The position numbers and the translations under genes are program-made. The notes beneath the pieces were generated by a model. The model was not told the origin of the DNA and did no database searches. It was given only the letters and a program-made list of their open reading frames with translations. From Polytrichum commune (taxonomy: Eukaryota; Streptophyta; Polytrichopsida; Polytrichales; Polytrichaceae), in the NCBI GenBank assembly GCA_950295325.1, contig OX485803.1:71441554-71501553 (forward strand): a stretch of 60,000 nt of DNA, written 5' to 3'. This document shows, one piece after another, positions 10,641-23,909 of the stretch. Position 1 is the stretch's first letter; every line of letters begins with the position of its first letter.

Positions 10641-11447
10641 CAAAAAAACATTAAAATTTTCAGATCCCGACCGAAAATTGTTGGCCGCTCCATCCGACTT
10701 TGAAAAATGAAATTGCCCTAACCCATATTGAATGCACGTTTTCAAGGTCCAAAATCCAATATATATATATTCACTTTCATTGAGTAAATAAGCAATTGAT
10801 TGGGATTCCCTTTCAAAGTGAAACCGTCAATCAAGGATGTAATTAATTTGGAAGTCAAAAACATTACAAAACCCTCATCAACACCAAGATTATAATTTTT
10901 GTGACTTGCCATTGAAAGGGTCTTTGTCATTCTTAACTAGAATTAGTGTTTTATTTTTAGTATGTTTATTTTATAATAGCTTAGTTAATATTCTCTACTT
11001 TCACAAAGTATTCATACACATTCAAACTAATTAAGTGTGATTAAATGCAATTAAGTGTAAATAATCCTATTCAATCCTAATTATCACTTCATTAGTTTGA
11101 ATGTGTATGAATACTTTGTGAAAGTAGAGGGTATTAACTAAATTATTATAAACTAAACATACTAAAAATAAAACACTAATTCTAGTTAAGAATGACAAAG
11201 ACCCTTTCAATGGCAAGTCACAAAAATTATAATCTCGGTGTTGATGAGGGTTTTGTAATGTTTTTGACTTCCAAGTTAATTACATGCTTGATTGACGGTT
11301 TCACTTTGAAAGGGAATCCCAATCAATTGCTTATTTACTCAATGAAAGTGAATATATATATATATATATTGGATGTATATAAAGAAAACACTAATTTTAG
11401 TTCCATTTAAGAATGGCAAAGACCCTTTCAATGGTAAGTCACCAACA
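10640..11447. mobile_element. Foldback (inverted-repeat) element, diverged relative of the one at 43.6-44.9 kb
   Basis: Two arms of about 270-285 bp, at roughly 10,760-11,032 and 11,091-11,377, are near-perfect reverse complements around a loop of about 58 bp. The left side extends outward to about 10,640 in sequence homologous to the outer arm of the larger foldback at 43,585 ('CCCGACCGAAAA', 'AAGGTCCAAAATCCAATATA'). The right arm lacks this outer part. A short extra direct copy of the inner arm ('CAAAGACCCTTTCAATGG') lies at about 11,385-11,447, so the right end has been rearranged. Near-identical 62- to 72-codon open frames appear on opposite strands simply because the arms mirror each other. 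Confidence 0.85.
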
Positions 11448-11449
11448 CC

Positions 11450-14060
11450 AGATTTGCATTTGAGAAGATAATTTGCAACATTACAAAGTATTATTTTAAG
11501 ACAGTAACAAGTTCTTGACTTTCTAAGCAGCCCAATATAGAACTCCCACATGTTCTTAAGATAAAGAATACATCTGAAGTGATTTGTCCAAACACAAATT
11601 TAGCTTTAAAAAAAGAAAAAATGAATGTACTGTACATTACTATGTTGATTTTAGAGAATTCATAAATTGTTACTAAATTTCCAACTGCACAGATGTAATC
11701 AAAAAACCACCCTTCATAGTTTTCCTTTGCATGTCAACTCCAAATTAGGTCTCTATATCTGATTTACAGTACATCTTTGATGTGTTTCTACCCGCACAAC
11801 TCTTGGGATTGAATCTACGGTAAGCTGAGCCCATTTTATCATAGTTTTTCAAAATTTCAAACTACAAGCTACAGAATTTTGATTTCCTCTTTCTTTTCTG
11901 TAATTTATGTTTTTGTGGAGTAGGTGATTTCCTGCAATACATAGAGGAAAAACCTGCTCAACGGTGTAGAGCTACCAAGCACATTCTCTAAAAGAATGGA
12001 TGTATGTGTCAACAAGCTCACTGTAATGGTCCCCATATAATGGTTCTCAGTTCCTGAATATTGAGCTTGCCATTTCAGAGTCAGGTTGAATAATTGTACT
12101 TTTGTTCAAGTGTTGCTCAAAGATTTCCTGAATGGTTTTCTTCCATATATTTACCTTTCAGGTCACTGTTTGTGTTAGGCACCACCTACACAACGGATGA
12201 AAAGGGAGCCTGTTCTTTCACCATCTCCATCATGTAGATATCCACTTTTTAGGTATAGATTTATGAATCTAGCAATTTTCATGTCAAATTTAGACCTGCA
12301 GACCTCAAATTACCTTCAGAATTGTGCAGCCAAATAATTCCGCTTCATCACTTAGTTCAAAACCTCCATAATCCTTACTTTTGTTTGAGCAAAGTTTTAA
12401 CAATGGAAGCAGTTTTTAGTTTCATTACTTAGAAGAAAGAGGTATATGCCAGCAAAGCTTTCAAAACTTAATAGATTCGAAATGGTATATTTTAACCTTA
12501 TATGTAGAAGACCAAGCATTTTCATACGCTCAACCTCATAAATTCCAGAAGCTCTCCAAACAAACAACCAAAAAATAGATGCATTACCTAGTCTCCAATA
12601 ATATATTGGCAGTTGCATGTGCTTGATCAAAGGGAGCTCAAAGGTTTATCAGCAAGCAATTGCACTAAAAGATCCTAACCTACCAGTAAGAAACTATAAC
12701 TCTTAGAGGAAGTCATTTCTTGGAGAACTTCACCTTTTATTGGGCTTCATCTTATACCAAGGTTTGCATCGCTGCAAAATCCTTCATCTCACAATCAAAA
12801 ACTACATCCCTGTCCTGACTCAGAGTTCAATGTGGCTCTGCAATGTGGTATCAAGTATTTCCAGAAGGTGAGAATGTTGTTTCACACCATCAGAAAACAA
12901 AAAATCAATCAAATCAACACCATTGACCAACATTATCCATAAGTAGCCAGCAATTCATCTCTACTTGTATGAATTATGTGCTCGTGCTAAGTTCCATTTG
13001 AAAGAACTTCGCATGTGTGAGGCTCTTGCCATTGTTTGAGCAAAAATGGACTCCCTACATACTTTGTGTATTTCTCAAGTAAAGAATGTAGTTACACCAA
13101 TCACAACATGGCAATCACCCCTTTCCAGGATTCCCTAGTTCCTTCATGTTTAGAGGAAGCACTAGATGTCCCAAGGGCACTGGTAGAGACAACACTTTTA
13201 CTGCCACAAAACTTGTTGAGATCTAGCATGTCCTACTGTGATACCAAGCCATAGTTGCAACTATGACAACAAAGAGATAATTGCCATTGTACCTTTCAGT
13301 TTGTAAAAGACTCACGTGAAGCTCACTTCAAAATTATGAAGCCAAAACAAGTCTCCACTGCCTCCTGTCAATCCTCACGGAGTGCGATACGAAAAGCTTA
13401 TCAATCTTGCTCATCGGACGGACAGATGCTCTTTAATTGGGCTTGGTAGACATGTATTGAAGCCTGCCATACTAGTTACACAAATCAGAGAAGTACCAGA
13501 CAGGGTAAGAATTTTAATTTCGAGGCCTGATTTTGGACCAAAGGAAATGAAGTTATTAGATCTCCAGGTGATGTTAGTCACTATTTGGTATTCTGAAAGC
13601 GTGAGCATTGTTTTTGTAGAAGTAGGGTATTCTTTCAACCTATGGCCTGACGTGACACTCTTCATCAGATTTTTATTCTAGGTCAAACTATGAAATTCTT
13701 GGAATATTTTTGCTGGTGAAAATTGAGAATCACTATTGCAAACTGAATATGTCCATGGGACCTTCATCTCTCATGGGGTTCAAATTACTGTTGAGAAGTG
13801 GTATTAGCGCTTTGAAATACTCAGGTCTTTGTAAGAATACTGTTCAGTCTCATACCTGGTCATAGATCAAGATCTGCCAAGCTTGTAGCTTGTCGTTGCT
13901 GCATCTATTCTAAGCATGTCCTCGTTGTGAAACTACAACATCAACAATCCCAACTGATTCAAACACAAGCATCTGACCCATTAAAATTTGAATTTACACA
14001 ACCAAACACAGATACAAAAGTATTTGAGTTCATCTTCGATTAGAGCATCGACCTTCAAAA
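11450..14060. other. Gene-free stretch downstream of the ASI1-like gene
   Basis: There are scattered short open frames on both strands, none with a recognisable domain. The 3' untranslated region, and possibly extra terminal exons, of the ASI1-like gene (minus strand) would lie in the upper part. A plus-strand frame at 13,382-13,681 is open but I cannot link it to anything. Confidence 0.4.
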
Positions 14061-14066
14061 GAGAAA

Positions 14067-17000
14067 TTAAACTCCTCCATGTATTCTTACAGGCCAAATG
14101 ACTTCAACCTTAAGAAAATTACAGATTACAAGAAACGCAGACATAAAACTAAAACAAGCGTCTGAACAATTAGAGATGAAAAGGGCTATACATAAATGTG
14201 TTAGATTCAAAATAAACTTTCGATGAGCAGCAGGGATGAAATGCACCTCATTCAAAATTTCCCACTGCGTGTCGTGATGCTCTTGAAGCACTCGCCATGG
14301 CACACCATACGAGAATTCAATTGTATTTCCCTGAGCACCATGAGACGTTGCCACTGCATTTCTCTGCATTCACACAAAACGAGTCTGTTATGATGAGCAC
14401 CATGCTTTACTAAATCTTCACATCAACCAGTGTGATACACCAATAGAGATTCTGACTTCTATGATTTCAAATGCAACCTAAAGTCCACACTACCATTTGA
14501 TGAATATACTTTGCAACTGAAGACTCAGAAATATCCATGATCCAGAGGCCAATAGCAAGAGAGAAAGCAAAATATAAATTGTGTGAAAGACTAGAAATGA
14601 TGAAGTCAGCTTGTAACTAATGTCTCACATATTCATCCTGGGGCTTTTGGTGAATGTCAAGATGGCCATAAAACTTTAGAGGTTTTGTAAGCTGAGTTAG
14701 ATCATACAAACTCACAGTTACCACTCTGCAGATCAGTAAAGTGCAAGAATTAGAGGCTTAAGTACAAGAATGCAGCATGCCAATAACACCCACGTGAACA
14801 TGTTCCAAGCTATTTTATCAATCTGATTGCCAACAAGGAGACAAAGCTAGCTCACAAATCCACTGCTTCTAAAGAATCACAAATGTAATTGTCTACCTTG
14901 GCAAAGACTAGCACTGTAACTTGTTCAAAAGAAAAGTCTATATACCTGTCTCCCAGCAAAAGACAATTCTCCTCCACTTGATTTAGAACCTCTTCAGCTA
15001 GTTTGCGGGTTTGGAGTTTCAGCAGAGCCACAGCTACTCAAGCACAAAAGAAGACACACAATAACAGGAATTTTTCAGAAAGTAATAGAAATTTCCAATA
15101 CAAAAGTGGAGAATATGTTCTCGCCTAGTCCAAATAACCTGTATTATCAAGCCTTCATCATTTCTGGTTCTGTTTTATCAGCTTTTTAACTTTCAGAGCC
15201 TCTATCACATAATCTGACACAAATACCATGAGAACTTTAATGACCTGGATACTGGAGAGTGAAGGAAACACACCACTCTCATAAAAGAAAGAGACTGGAG
15301 GTGCTTTGCGCACTTCACATTTGAGTCCAAAGAATTTACTGAGGGACTCCTGCAGTTATACAAAAAAACAACGTAAGCAATCCTCACAATCCTCACAATC
15401 CTCACTCATCTTCTGTGCTCTTACTTTGGCTGATACCTTTATCTTAAGTAAGACTACGAAAACAGGAATGTGCACTATAAGATTGATGGCTTCAGAAGAC
15501 ATAGGTATGAGAAACATGTTTGACGACTTTGCCCTAAAAGTATAAGAGAAGGTGGGTTTTACTTGGACATAACCTTTCCGAAAGGCTTACCTCCAAGTCA
15601 GCAGAATGAACAAGTGGGTCAACATTGTTCAGGAGAAGCACTCTCTTATTCTTAACAGCCCTTTCTATTGAATCTTCCCAAACCTGTTTAGTCCAACCCC
15701 CTCAGTAAGTATGTACGTTGACTCCCCTATGAACTACCGACCAAAAAGGTAATCATCAATAGTACATCAGGAGTCACAGTTGATTGTTATTATCAGACAG
15801 GGAAAGATACTAAGCTTCATTGAGATGTAAAATCAGTACATAAACCTCCACAGCCTCAATCACCAAGATGGCCACATACTTACTTCATCTTTATGTATGA
15901 ACAGCTTTCCTCGCTGTGTCTGCTACAACATGCACCACCATTCAACTCTTAATCAACATTATCTACAATACTTTGGAAATCTGCACTTTTCAGTAACATA
16001 GGTGAACAACTGCCAGAACCAGAAAGTAGTAAGCTGAATGCACCAAAAACCTCAGACTTGTACACATGCATGGCAACCATAACACTATAAACTGTTGCAG
16101 AACAATTAGTGGCAACCTTCAACAACCAACCACCGTCTACATAGGATCACACCATAATACTCTGCCAAAGGTGTGAGACAAGAACCTCAAAGGATACTCA
16201 ACACAAGGATGGTGAATAGACCACACCTGCTGTGCATCCCTTTCATCTGCCTTCAGTGGGACTTCAATTCTTTCCAGGTCTACCACCTCCGCAACTTTAT
16301 CAGTTGCTGCCTCTGTCAATACTGATGTATTCACCTGAGAACGACCCTCCACCTTGCTTTGGGATATTGTTCCCCCTATTCTTCGTTCAGTTTTTTCCTG
16401 ACTTGGCTTTCCGGACTTTTTAGTGGGGCTTGGCTTCGCACTTGTGGAAAGCTTTTCTTTATTCAATGGATTCTTTGGCAACAAGGCTTTCTCATCTCCC
16501 TTCTTAGAAGTGCCCACTGCAGCTTTTTTACTTGAACCTCCACCTCCTAATTTAGCCAAGGGTGTCTTTGCTTCATTCACATCATGCCTGGCAGCTGCTT
16601 TCATCCCATCTAAAGCATTCTTCTCAGCTTTGCCAGGCTCTTTCTCGTGCCTCTCTGTGAACTTCTCCCCTATGTTCTTTCTCCCCGCACTAGTTGGACC
16701 ACCTATAATTTTGGTTCCATGTACTGCACTGTCTCCTCCCTCCCTCACTTGCTGTAGTGCACCTGGAGAGAGAGAAGACTTTGTGCTCTTCAAAGCTCCA
16801 CGCTTCCCAGAATTTCCAGCTATTTCCAGCCTGGTGTTTGGAGATGAATGCCGTGATCCCTCGCTGACCTGCGGAGAATTCTGGCCTGTTTTCCCCCTGC
16901 TCTGTGGTCGTGCATCAGCGCCAGAAAGCAAACTCTTCCTTGATTCAATCATGAGCTCCGCATCTTGATCGTCAATCTTCAACTTCAATGGGATTTTTGG

Positions 17001-18765
17001 TTTCTTTGGATTAGGTGAAGCATCCAGTCTCTTACCCTCTGCCAGGTCTGATGGTGGCGTCACCATCTCATCTCTTTGTCTCTTTCCCAAACCCGTAGTT
17101 GCTGAGGTTTCCACCTTGAGTGGTGGAAGCTTGTAATCTGGAGGCATCTGAATGCCATTTGCCTTTGAATAATTTGGCATACAGCCAGAACCAGAAGAAG
17201 GGCAGTATGCTTTAGGAGATGACACCTACAAAATGGATGGGAGATTTGTCAGGAGGGTAAGAATTAACATTGGAATAGAACAAATCTAAAATAACTTTTT
17301 CTGTTGATGTAGAAAGTCCATGCAGGGAGCACTTTGAATATTCACTAAAAAGCCCCAAACCTCTTACAAGAGGTTATCCAAAGTCTAGAAATTAGAGAAC
17401 TGACAACCACTAACAGAATGAGTACACCTGAGTATAAGAAAGCAGATGCAGGCCATGTGTGGAAATCGCTTCGACAGAGATGCCTTTGTACCACCACCAA
17501 ATGATAATGGAAAGTAAGCTGCAGATGAGGTAAATGGACAGGAAAGGAACAGAGAAAAGAAAGCCACCTGTGAAGATGGCCCTCCAGCATTCTTGTCAGC
17601 CACCCACTCTTTCTTATTGAACACTTTTTGAGCTGCCAAAAGATCCCAGAACAGACCCGTCAGCATGCAATTAAACAAAGTTGATGAAGCGCAAAAAGGC
17701 AGTGGCATTCAATCTTTCCTAAGACATAGCAGCCACGTATATTGAAGGTCATATGGACACAAGAAATCTACAAGACTCGGCACTGACAAGCTTCCACAGG
17801 CAAGCACAGATATACACAAGGAGATAAACCGGAGGTGATACATGATGAGTTATGAAAATGGAGGATATATTAAGAATCTGACTCAGATCATGAAACACAC
17901 CTCCAAGAGCTTCAACCACATCATCAAGTGTTGTGACTTCCAAATTGTCACAGTCAAAAGCTCGACTGAAAATATAATCTGCTGCTTCAATATGCTGACT
18001 GGAGGGCATTGCATTGAAGTCAGCCTCTGCAGTGCACAATACTCTGCATTTACCAACAATCATTCCCTGCGCAAAAATGCACAGTACATTTCATGGGTTG
18101 CACATAAGATAATAGACACCAAGCAGAACACTAGGGCGCTTTACAAGTGCGTTTGAACATAAAAAGTGGGATCACAAATGCAGATGAGGCCATGAAATGC
18201 AAATTTCACTCCTCACAGTTTTAAGTCCATCCAGATTAAATGGGAAACCCTGAAGAAAGATTATTGTCATGTAACAGATCACAAGCACGGGATCCAATTC
18301 CATGCTTCAGCTACCAAGTTGCTCTACAGTTCTACACAAACTGAAAATCACACGTGTACTGCTTGCCAGGGGAAGCTCAGTCTCCTCAACTGCTCCCCGG
18401 TTACTGCTTACCAGAGGGGTCTCATTCTGCACTCCATTCGATTCTCCAAAAGCCAAGAAGATTTCCTTAGAGCCTGCTGTAAACTCTGACCCTTTCACAG
18501 ATTCAGGCAATTCTGAGGGCCGAAAGAACCACCTGATCATGCCCATCTTCTTATTATTAATCTCTGACAGTTTCAGAATCTTCCCAATACGTTCAACTTT
18601 GTCTAGTGCTGACCGGCACAAGACGCAGTCATTCAGTGCATAGGATTCACCCCGTATAGTCACATCCCTATAGATTTTTCCCTGCTTGATTCCCCAGATA
18701 ATATCCTCTTCGTCACCTTCTACACCTCCTTCCTTTCGTGGAGCATCCAATTCCTGATCCGCCAT
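14067..18765 (-). CDS. ASI1-like: ASI1-like BAH and RRM domain protein
   Basis: Arabidopsis ASI1 is a nuclear BAH-RRM protein that binds chromatin and RNA and promotes full-length transcription through genes with heterochromatic introns. Proposed exons, minus strand: 18765-18412, 18066-17901, 17632-17568, 17225-16227, 15919-15884, 15683-15591, 15349-15274, 15033-14946, 14725-14629, 14363-14067. All have GT-AG borders and compatible phases, giving about 756 residues. The start is the ATG at 18,763-18,765 (MADQELD). Residues 1 to about 190 form the BAH domain ('IRWFFRPSELPE', 'EIFLAFGE', 'IVGKCRVLC', 'ADYIFSRAFD'). Residues about 195-530 are a Lys/Ser/Pro-rich disordered linker in one 999-bp exon. 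An RRM follows ('NKRVLLLNNVDPLVHSADLE', 'VALLKLQTRKLAEEV'). The C-terminal 'TSHGAQGNTIEFS' segment is typical of the family. The last exon may splice earlier (a GT at about 14,248) rather than end at 14,067. Confidence 0.85.
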
Positions 18766-19068
18766 TTCGTGTAAACTCACGCCTCATTCAACCACGAGTG
18801 TGCTTCTCACTTTCTGTAAGCTTCGTCACTGTTTTTTACAAGATACTCCAGTTGAGCCCCGTGCCCAAATTTGTGATTGAGAAATTCTACACCACCTGAG
18901 ACAGAAGTGACAACTATTTCAAGCGCAGAAGTAATGTCGAAGGACACAAAACGTGTAATGACAGAGTATTTCAGCCTCACAGCCTGTGTTACAGGGAATT
19001 TGCATAAGGGAACTTGACTCATTGATCGAAGGGGGAATTGCACATTTGACACATTAATTGAAGGGGAA

Positions 19069-19085
19069 GGGGGGGGGGGGGGGGG
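19069..19085 (+). repeat. G17 homopolymer
   Basis: An uninterrupted run of 17 G lies about 300 bp upstream of the ASI1-like start codon. Three more long G/C runs occur in the window (22,132-22,141; 48,892-48,902; 55,078-55,099). Confidence 0.95.
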
Positions 19086-19249
19086 CTGCTGTCAAACAGC
19101 TACAGTAGCCTACATACGAATTCTGAAATACTAAAGTTTAGAACACTACTGGGATGATGGGAGCTTTCAGTCTTCTGATGAGAAGCACCTCTCAACAATT
19201 GCAGTCATCATCACCAGCATGAGCAACCTGCCTATGAGTGTCTCGCTAT

Positions 19250-19520
19250 CATCACACCTATTAGTTGTGAATCTAAGAACGGACCCCAAAAAGACATCAT
19301 GTCTTTACAAGAAATTGGATCCATGCTTAAAAATTGTTAAGCATTCTAGTCTCAATAGTCAAGATGCTTAAAATTTGTTAAGTATCCTAGGCTCAATAGT
19401 CAACATAATTGGGGACCTACATGACCATTTATCCAGCTCAAGAATCTTTCCTTTGATAATGAATGAGATATTCATACGAGCTCCAAAAATTATGAAGATA
19501 GCTGAGGTCACGATTTGGAT
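19250..19520 (-). repeat. Dispersed repeat, family A copy 2 (inverted)
   Basis: It is related to 23,910-24,140 in the same orientation ('AATCTAAGAA', 'CCAAAAAGACAT', 'AAGAAATTGGA', 'CTAGGCTCAATAGTC') and to the copies at 9.1 kb and 48.2 kb as reverse complement. One internal segment ('AAGCATTCTAGTCTCAATAGTCA' type) is duplicated in tandem at about 19,340-19,400. Confidence 0.6.
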
Positions 19521-21370
19521 AAGTCAATCATCTGCCATTAATTGCGATGTGTTTCATATCCTAAGAGAAGTGTGTGCAGAGCTGAAAGTGTCCATTTAAG
19601 GCCAGCTTACCTTAATGAAAAAAGGGATAAGCGAGAGAACGACAATGCCAAGGTTCCCTCTGCGAGGCATGTGCCAGCCCTGCTCAGAAGTCATTTGCGG
19701 CGATCATGTAAACGAATTGAGGTTCAAGCCCAAGAATATCACGCTCGATCCGTTAATTCATTCAGAGATGTTTCATCGCGACCAACCCGTGAGGTCTATA
19801 CTGTGCCTAAATTAAATGAAAATGTGCTCACAAAGGTCTATGATACGGGCACTCGGTCTTGAACAAAATCGTCGTTAGAATTCAGAGTCGCCTCTAAAAC
19901 ATTGCCGCTGGGAACGGTTTTCACCGAGAAAACTATTGGTAACGGACATCACGAGGTGCTCCACCAGTTCAAGGACACGACTGCATGGAGTACGCATGGC
20001 GAACCTGAGAACCCTTCCTCCAATTCTACAATTCCTACCTTCAACTTCCGACTGCATTCGCCAATTCGCCTTCTTATATTGCAATAATTTTGTGAGTCTT
20101 GAGCCAGCAACGATGGAAACAGGGATAAAGGTTAGGGTTTAAGAATGCCGAGCATTCGAAGAGACAAAGTTCCCAGCATCTCCAGCGTTCCCACAAAGGG
20201 AACGGCCATAGAAACAGGCATTGTGGTAATTAATTTAGCTTTGGGTCCAAGAGTCCGAAGTAGTCTAGTGAGCATAAATTGGGAGCAACTGACATCCAAC
20301 ATATAAGGGGTTAGTTTAAAAGTACTATTATCCCTTTGATAGGTGTTATGAACCAAATTATGTATATGTGTGAATGAGGTGGAATTTATTAAGTTAATGT
20401 TCTCATGTGTTTAAATAGTGGGCCCACCAAGGATGGAACTTAGAATAATAAGATGAAACTTAAGCCAACTCAAGTTAACTTCAAATGTTTCTTAGAGTTA
20501 GACTTAGACTTAGCCTTTAAACCTGTGTGTAAGTTAATCTCCCACTAATCCTAACCTATGGAGTTTCCTATGATCGTTAGACTTAGGTCAAGTTAAGGAG
20601 AAAGCGAACCTTATTCTTCATAAAGCATATCGTCTGTTCTCCATACCACCCCTATATCCGCTCATTTCGACTGAAGTTAGTCCCTGCAATGACTCTATCC
20701 CAAACATTGGAATCTGGTCAGTAAATACGAGCCCCTAGCGAAATCTAGAGTGTAATTCAGTCACTAATAAGTTCCAGGATCCATTTTGATGGAGAAGTTG
20801 TTGGCTAGTACATGCTACAATTGATTTACGTCAACCTACAAACTCTTATCACATCGGAGAGTCACTTCCATTAGAATCTGTATTTTGCTACTTAGTACTA
20901 AAAACACAAGAATACATGTAATTGAATGATGTGATAGCAATTTGTCAACAAGGAACCTGAATTTGTAGATCATATTGGTGACGTGTCAAAGTTGTGCATC
21001 TAAAACCATCAATTTAAAATGCATGGAACGGCATACCGAAAAGAAAAGAAAAAAGACATGGTATCTAGCAACCACAATGTGTTTGTAGTATTCTACAAAT
21101 GCGGGCTTGTGAGTGCAACGAAAGGGATTCAAGCCATGAATCATGTGCAAATGGAAGGCTACACAAGGTGAAAATCTCATGATCAGGAAGTATAATAACC
21201 TCAAGTAACGCAATATCAAAGCATCACAAATGACCCCTCCCTCCCCTCCCCCTCATGCAGACTTCACATATGTGTCCTATAGCTTTTTGCTCGACCCAAC
21301 TCTCAACACAAGTTTCGAGTCTCACCTATAAAAAGTGTTGTCATGTAGTACAAATCCATGTCATACTTGG
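19520..21370. other. Upstream and intergenic region, no gene recognised
   Basis: The part from 19,600 to 20,150 is somewhat richer in G+C, with overlapping open frames on both strands, none recognisable. It could belong to the promoter or 5' untranslated region of the ASI1-like gene. The remainder is AT-rich without coding signals. Confidence 0.35.
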
Positions 21371-21376
21371 GACTTA

Positions 21377-21885
21377 GGGCCACTTCACAGGAGAGCCGTG
21401 ACCATGAAATTGTGAGAGACCAAAAGAAAGCATCCAAAAGCCGTCCCAAGACACCTTCAAAATCATGTAGTGTGGTCACGGATCCTCAAGTGTAGTGTGA
21501 AGTCCTATGTTACCGGGCCCTCAACCAAATGCTATATCAATGAATTTCTATTCATATGGGTCCTCACACATGATAAAATAGAATAAACCAATGGTTGTGA
21601 GCATTTGGAGTGCCGTGGTCTCCCGGTTTTGTGTTAGGCCTACCTCCAAGAGATGATTTTTGAAAATCGTCCAAGTGACCATGAAACACCAAGTGACCAA
21701 ATCGTTCCATTCGATGCCATGTAGGAATCCATGTAAACTTTACATCCATCTTGCATTCACATACTCCGTTGGTCCCTCAAGTGTAGTGTGAAGAGAACTT
21801 AGACCGGCTCCCCCTTTTCCACCAATAAGAGTGCTTGATTCAGTGTAGTGGTCACGGGCACTTAGTCTCGTGTGTGAAGTGGCCC
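21377..21885 (+). mobile_element. Tourist-like (PIF/Harbinger) MITE, copy 1
   Basis: This 509-bp element has terminal inverted repeats GGGCCACTTCAC...GTGAAGTGGCCC and a flanking TTA on both sides (21,374-21,376 and 21,886-21,888). A 3-bp TTA duplication and ends starting with GGG are hallmarks of PIF/Harbinger MITEs. It has no coding capacity. Internal landmarks shared with the other copies are 'GTCTCCCGGTTTTGTGTTAG', 'CCTCAAGTGTAGTGTGAAG' and 'GAATCCATGTA'. Confidence 0.9.
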
Positions 21886-21889
21886 TTAA

Positions 21890-23905
21890 TTAGGACTTGG
21901 GACCCTGTGTGAAGTGGTAAGTCCCAACTTCCATGCTCTCCACGGCTGAGATTGCATGGAATGACCTCAAGTGAATTGGGATCCGAGACTTGGGATCTTG
22001 TGTAAACTGGCCCCAAGTTAAGGTATGTTGCCTTGATACCAAGGGGGTGCCCTTTCACCGAGCTCTAGTGAACAAATTTTAAAAAATAGGGCCGTAGGGT
22101 TCCCAAAGATCCCAATGTAGTAAACTAATGAGGGGGGGGGGTGTCAAAATTATGACAAAGTAAAAATGGTTTCAAAGACAAGATAATTCCTTCCTATTCC
22201 TTTACTATGATTGGTTGGCAAGGGTGTCCGATATAAGACACTTGGTGAGGATATTTAAGGCCAAGTTAGTGTGTCATTAGCTCATTAGGTACGGTGTTGG
22301 TTCCAAGACATATAATGAGTGTGTAAAGATAAACTAAGAGGTAATAAACAAGAAAACGGTAGAACCGTGAGGCTCTGTCCTTTGCTATGAAAGACTACAA
22401 TTGTAGTTGATTACTTTGCTCATGCCAATCCATGGCTATTCACTATACCAAACCTTTCTTGGATTTTGTGCACCTTCTTCTCAAATACAAGTCAAGGATT
22501 GAAGCTACTCATTTATCACCCAATTTTTTAAAAATAAATAATCAATAACTCCCGAAATAACTATAGTTAACTAGATTTCTTTCAATGCATTTTAGGGAGC
22601 ACTTATGTGTGTATATATATATAAACTATAGTTAACATCCACATTACATAAAGTGGACCAAAAATAACAAGAACAAGTAACGTCCAAGTGTGAACACAAA
22701 GTGGTCAGGAAATTTGCTCTTGAAACGAAGAAGTTGATGCATAGTCTCTGTCCTACAGACAGAGCCAATAAACAAGATTTGATTTCTATGACAAGATGTA
22801 GTCCTCAATAATAGGGCAGCATACGTTAGTGGAATTTGAGAGAGGCTGAGCTCTACAAACTTTAAAGAAGAACTAACTTAGCCTCTGTAGTATGTATAGC
22901 GAAGAGTATCCATGAAACATTAAAAATCGACTGTTCGACCGTAATCATCTCCGGGTACGTACCAGCAGAGTGAGGGTAGAACTACTGAACCCTAAAGATT
23001 TTGAATCAATCTTTTCTAGAGCACAATCTTGAAGGAGGGGTTCCATAATACACCGCAAATGTGGAATGCTCGAATATCCTGGAGAAGGGTGATGTTCACA
23101 AGTGTGCAACTAGATATCTCCAAAGTAAATGCCACCACTGGAAAAAGTGGCCAGAGACTGTAGGTAGAACCATTGCAAGTAGTAGAGTGACGAAAATGGA
23201 GGGAATGGATTGTCCATGAAATAATTCATCAGATTTCTGACAGCTAAACATAAAAGTCTAGCAGATGTATCTAGCCAAACACTTAGACAATTCTTGACTT
23301 CCTTTCGCAAACAGACACCAGCTATGATGAGCACTGCAATCGAAACAAAACAAATTTATTAAGTTTGTTCTGCTTAGAATCGTAGTTGACAAAATCAAAT
23401 GGCTAAGAAGCTGAACATCCTAATGCGGCTACAAATGAATTTCAGGAACCAAATACAATGAGAAGAAAGGAGAATTAACAGACTTCCTGGACACTGTGGA
23501 CGTTACAGAGCAAAATACTTTTGTACTGTAGTAGCATGGAGAAGTAACTTCTCGCAATGCAGGCTTTTTAGAGACTTGACTTTTAATTGACTTAGAGATG
23601 AACAAACCTCTGGCCGTATGTCAGGTGCACACCACAGCTTTAATTACAAAAGCTAATGCTTCAAAGTAGCCTTTGATTCGGATGCAAGAAAAATAGAAAA
23701 AATAGTAAGATACACAGAAAAAGACTTCTGTACATGGCAGCAGGGAGAAGAAACTTCTTCAAAATCAGGCTTTCCAGGAGCAAAGAAGACCCAAGGAAGG
23801 ACTCAACAAAACGAATTAGTTTGTACATGATCATTCATCAAATGCAACACCAACACTGCAGAAAAAAATAGCATCATTCGTTGATAGACGCAGGGGTCTA
23901 AGGCA
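21890..23905. other. Intergenic region, no gene recognised
   Basis: It contains a G10 run at 22,132-22,141 and an imperfect palindromic 'AACTATAGTTAAC' pair near 22,560 and 22,625. A short minus-strand open frame at 23,110-23,334 with hydrophobic character has no recognised family. Confidence 0.35.
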
Positions 23906-23909
23906 AGGG

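Noticed and set aside
10742-11410. Pair of identical 62-72 codon proteins
   Set aside because: Same reason as at 43.6 kb: they are the two arms of an inverted repeat, with AT-rich, non-protein-like flanks.
13382-13681. Plus-strand frame of 99 codons near the ASI1-like 3' end
   Set aside because: It overlaps an equally long minus-strand frame; no domain, no splice partner, and it starts at a non-ATG codon.
16423-16968. Plus-strand open frame of 181 codons
   Set aside because: It is antisense to the Lys/Ser/Pro-rich linker exon of the ASI1-like gene; the Phe/Leu/Pro-rich translation is what an antisense of such a sequence gives.
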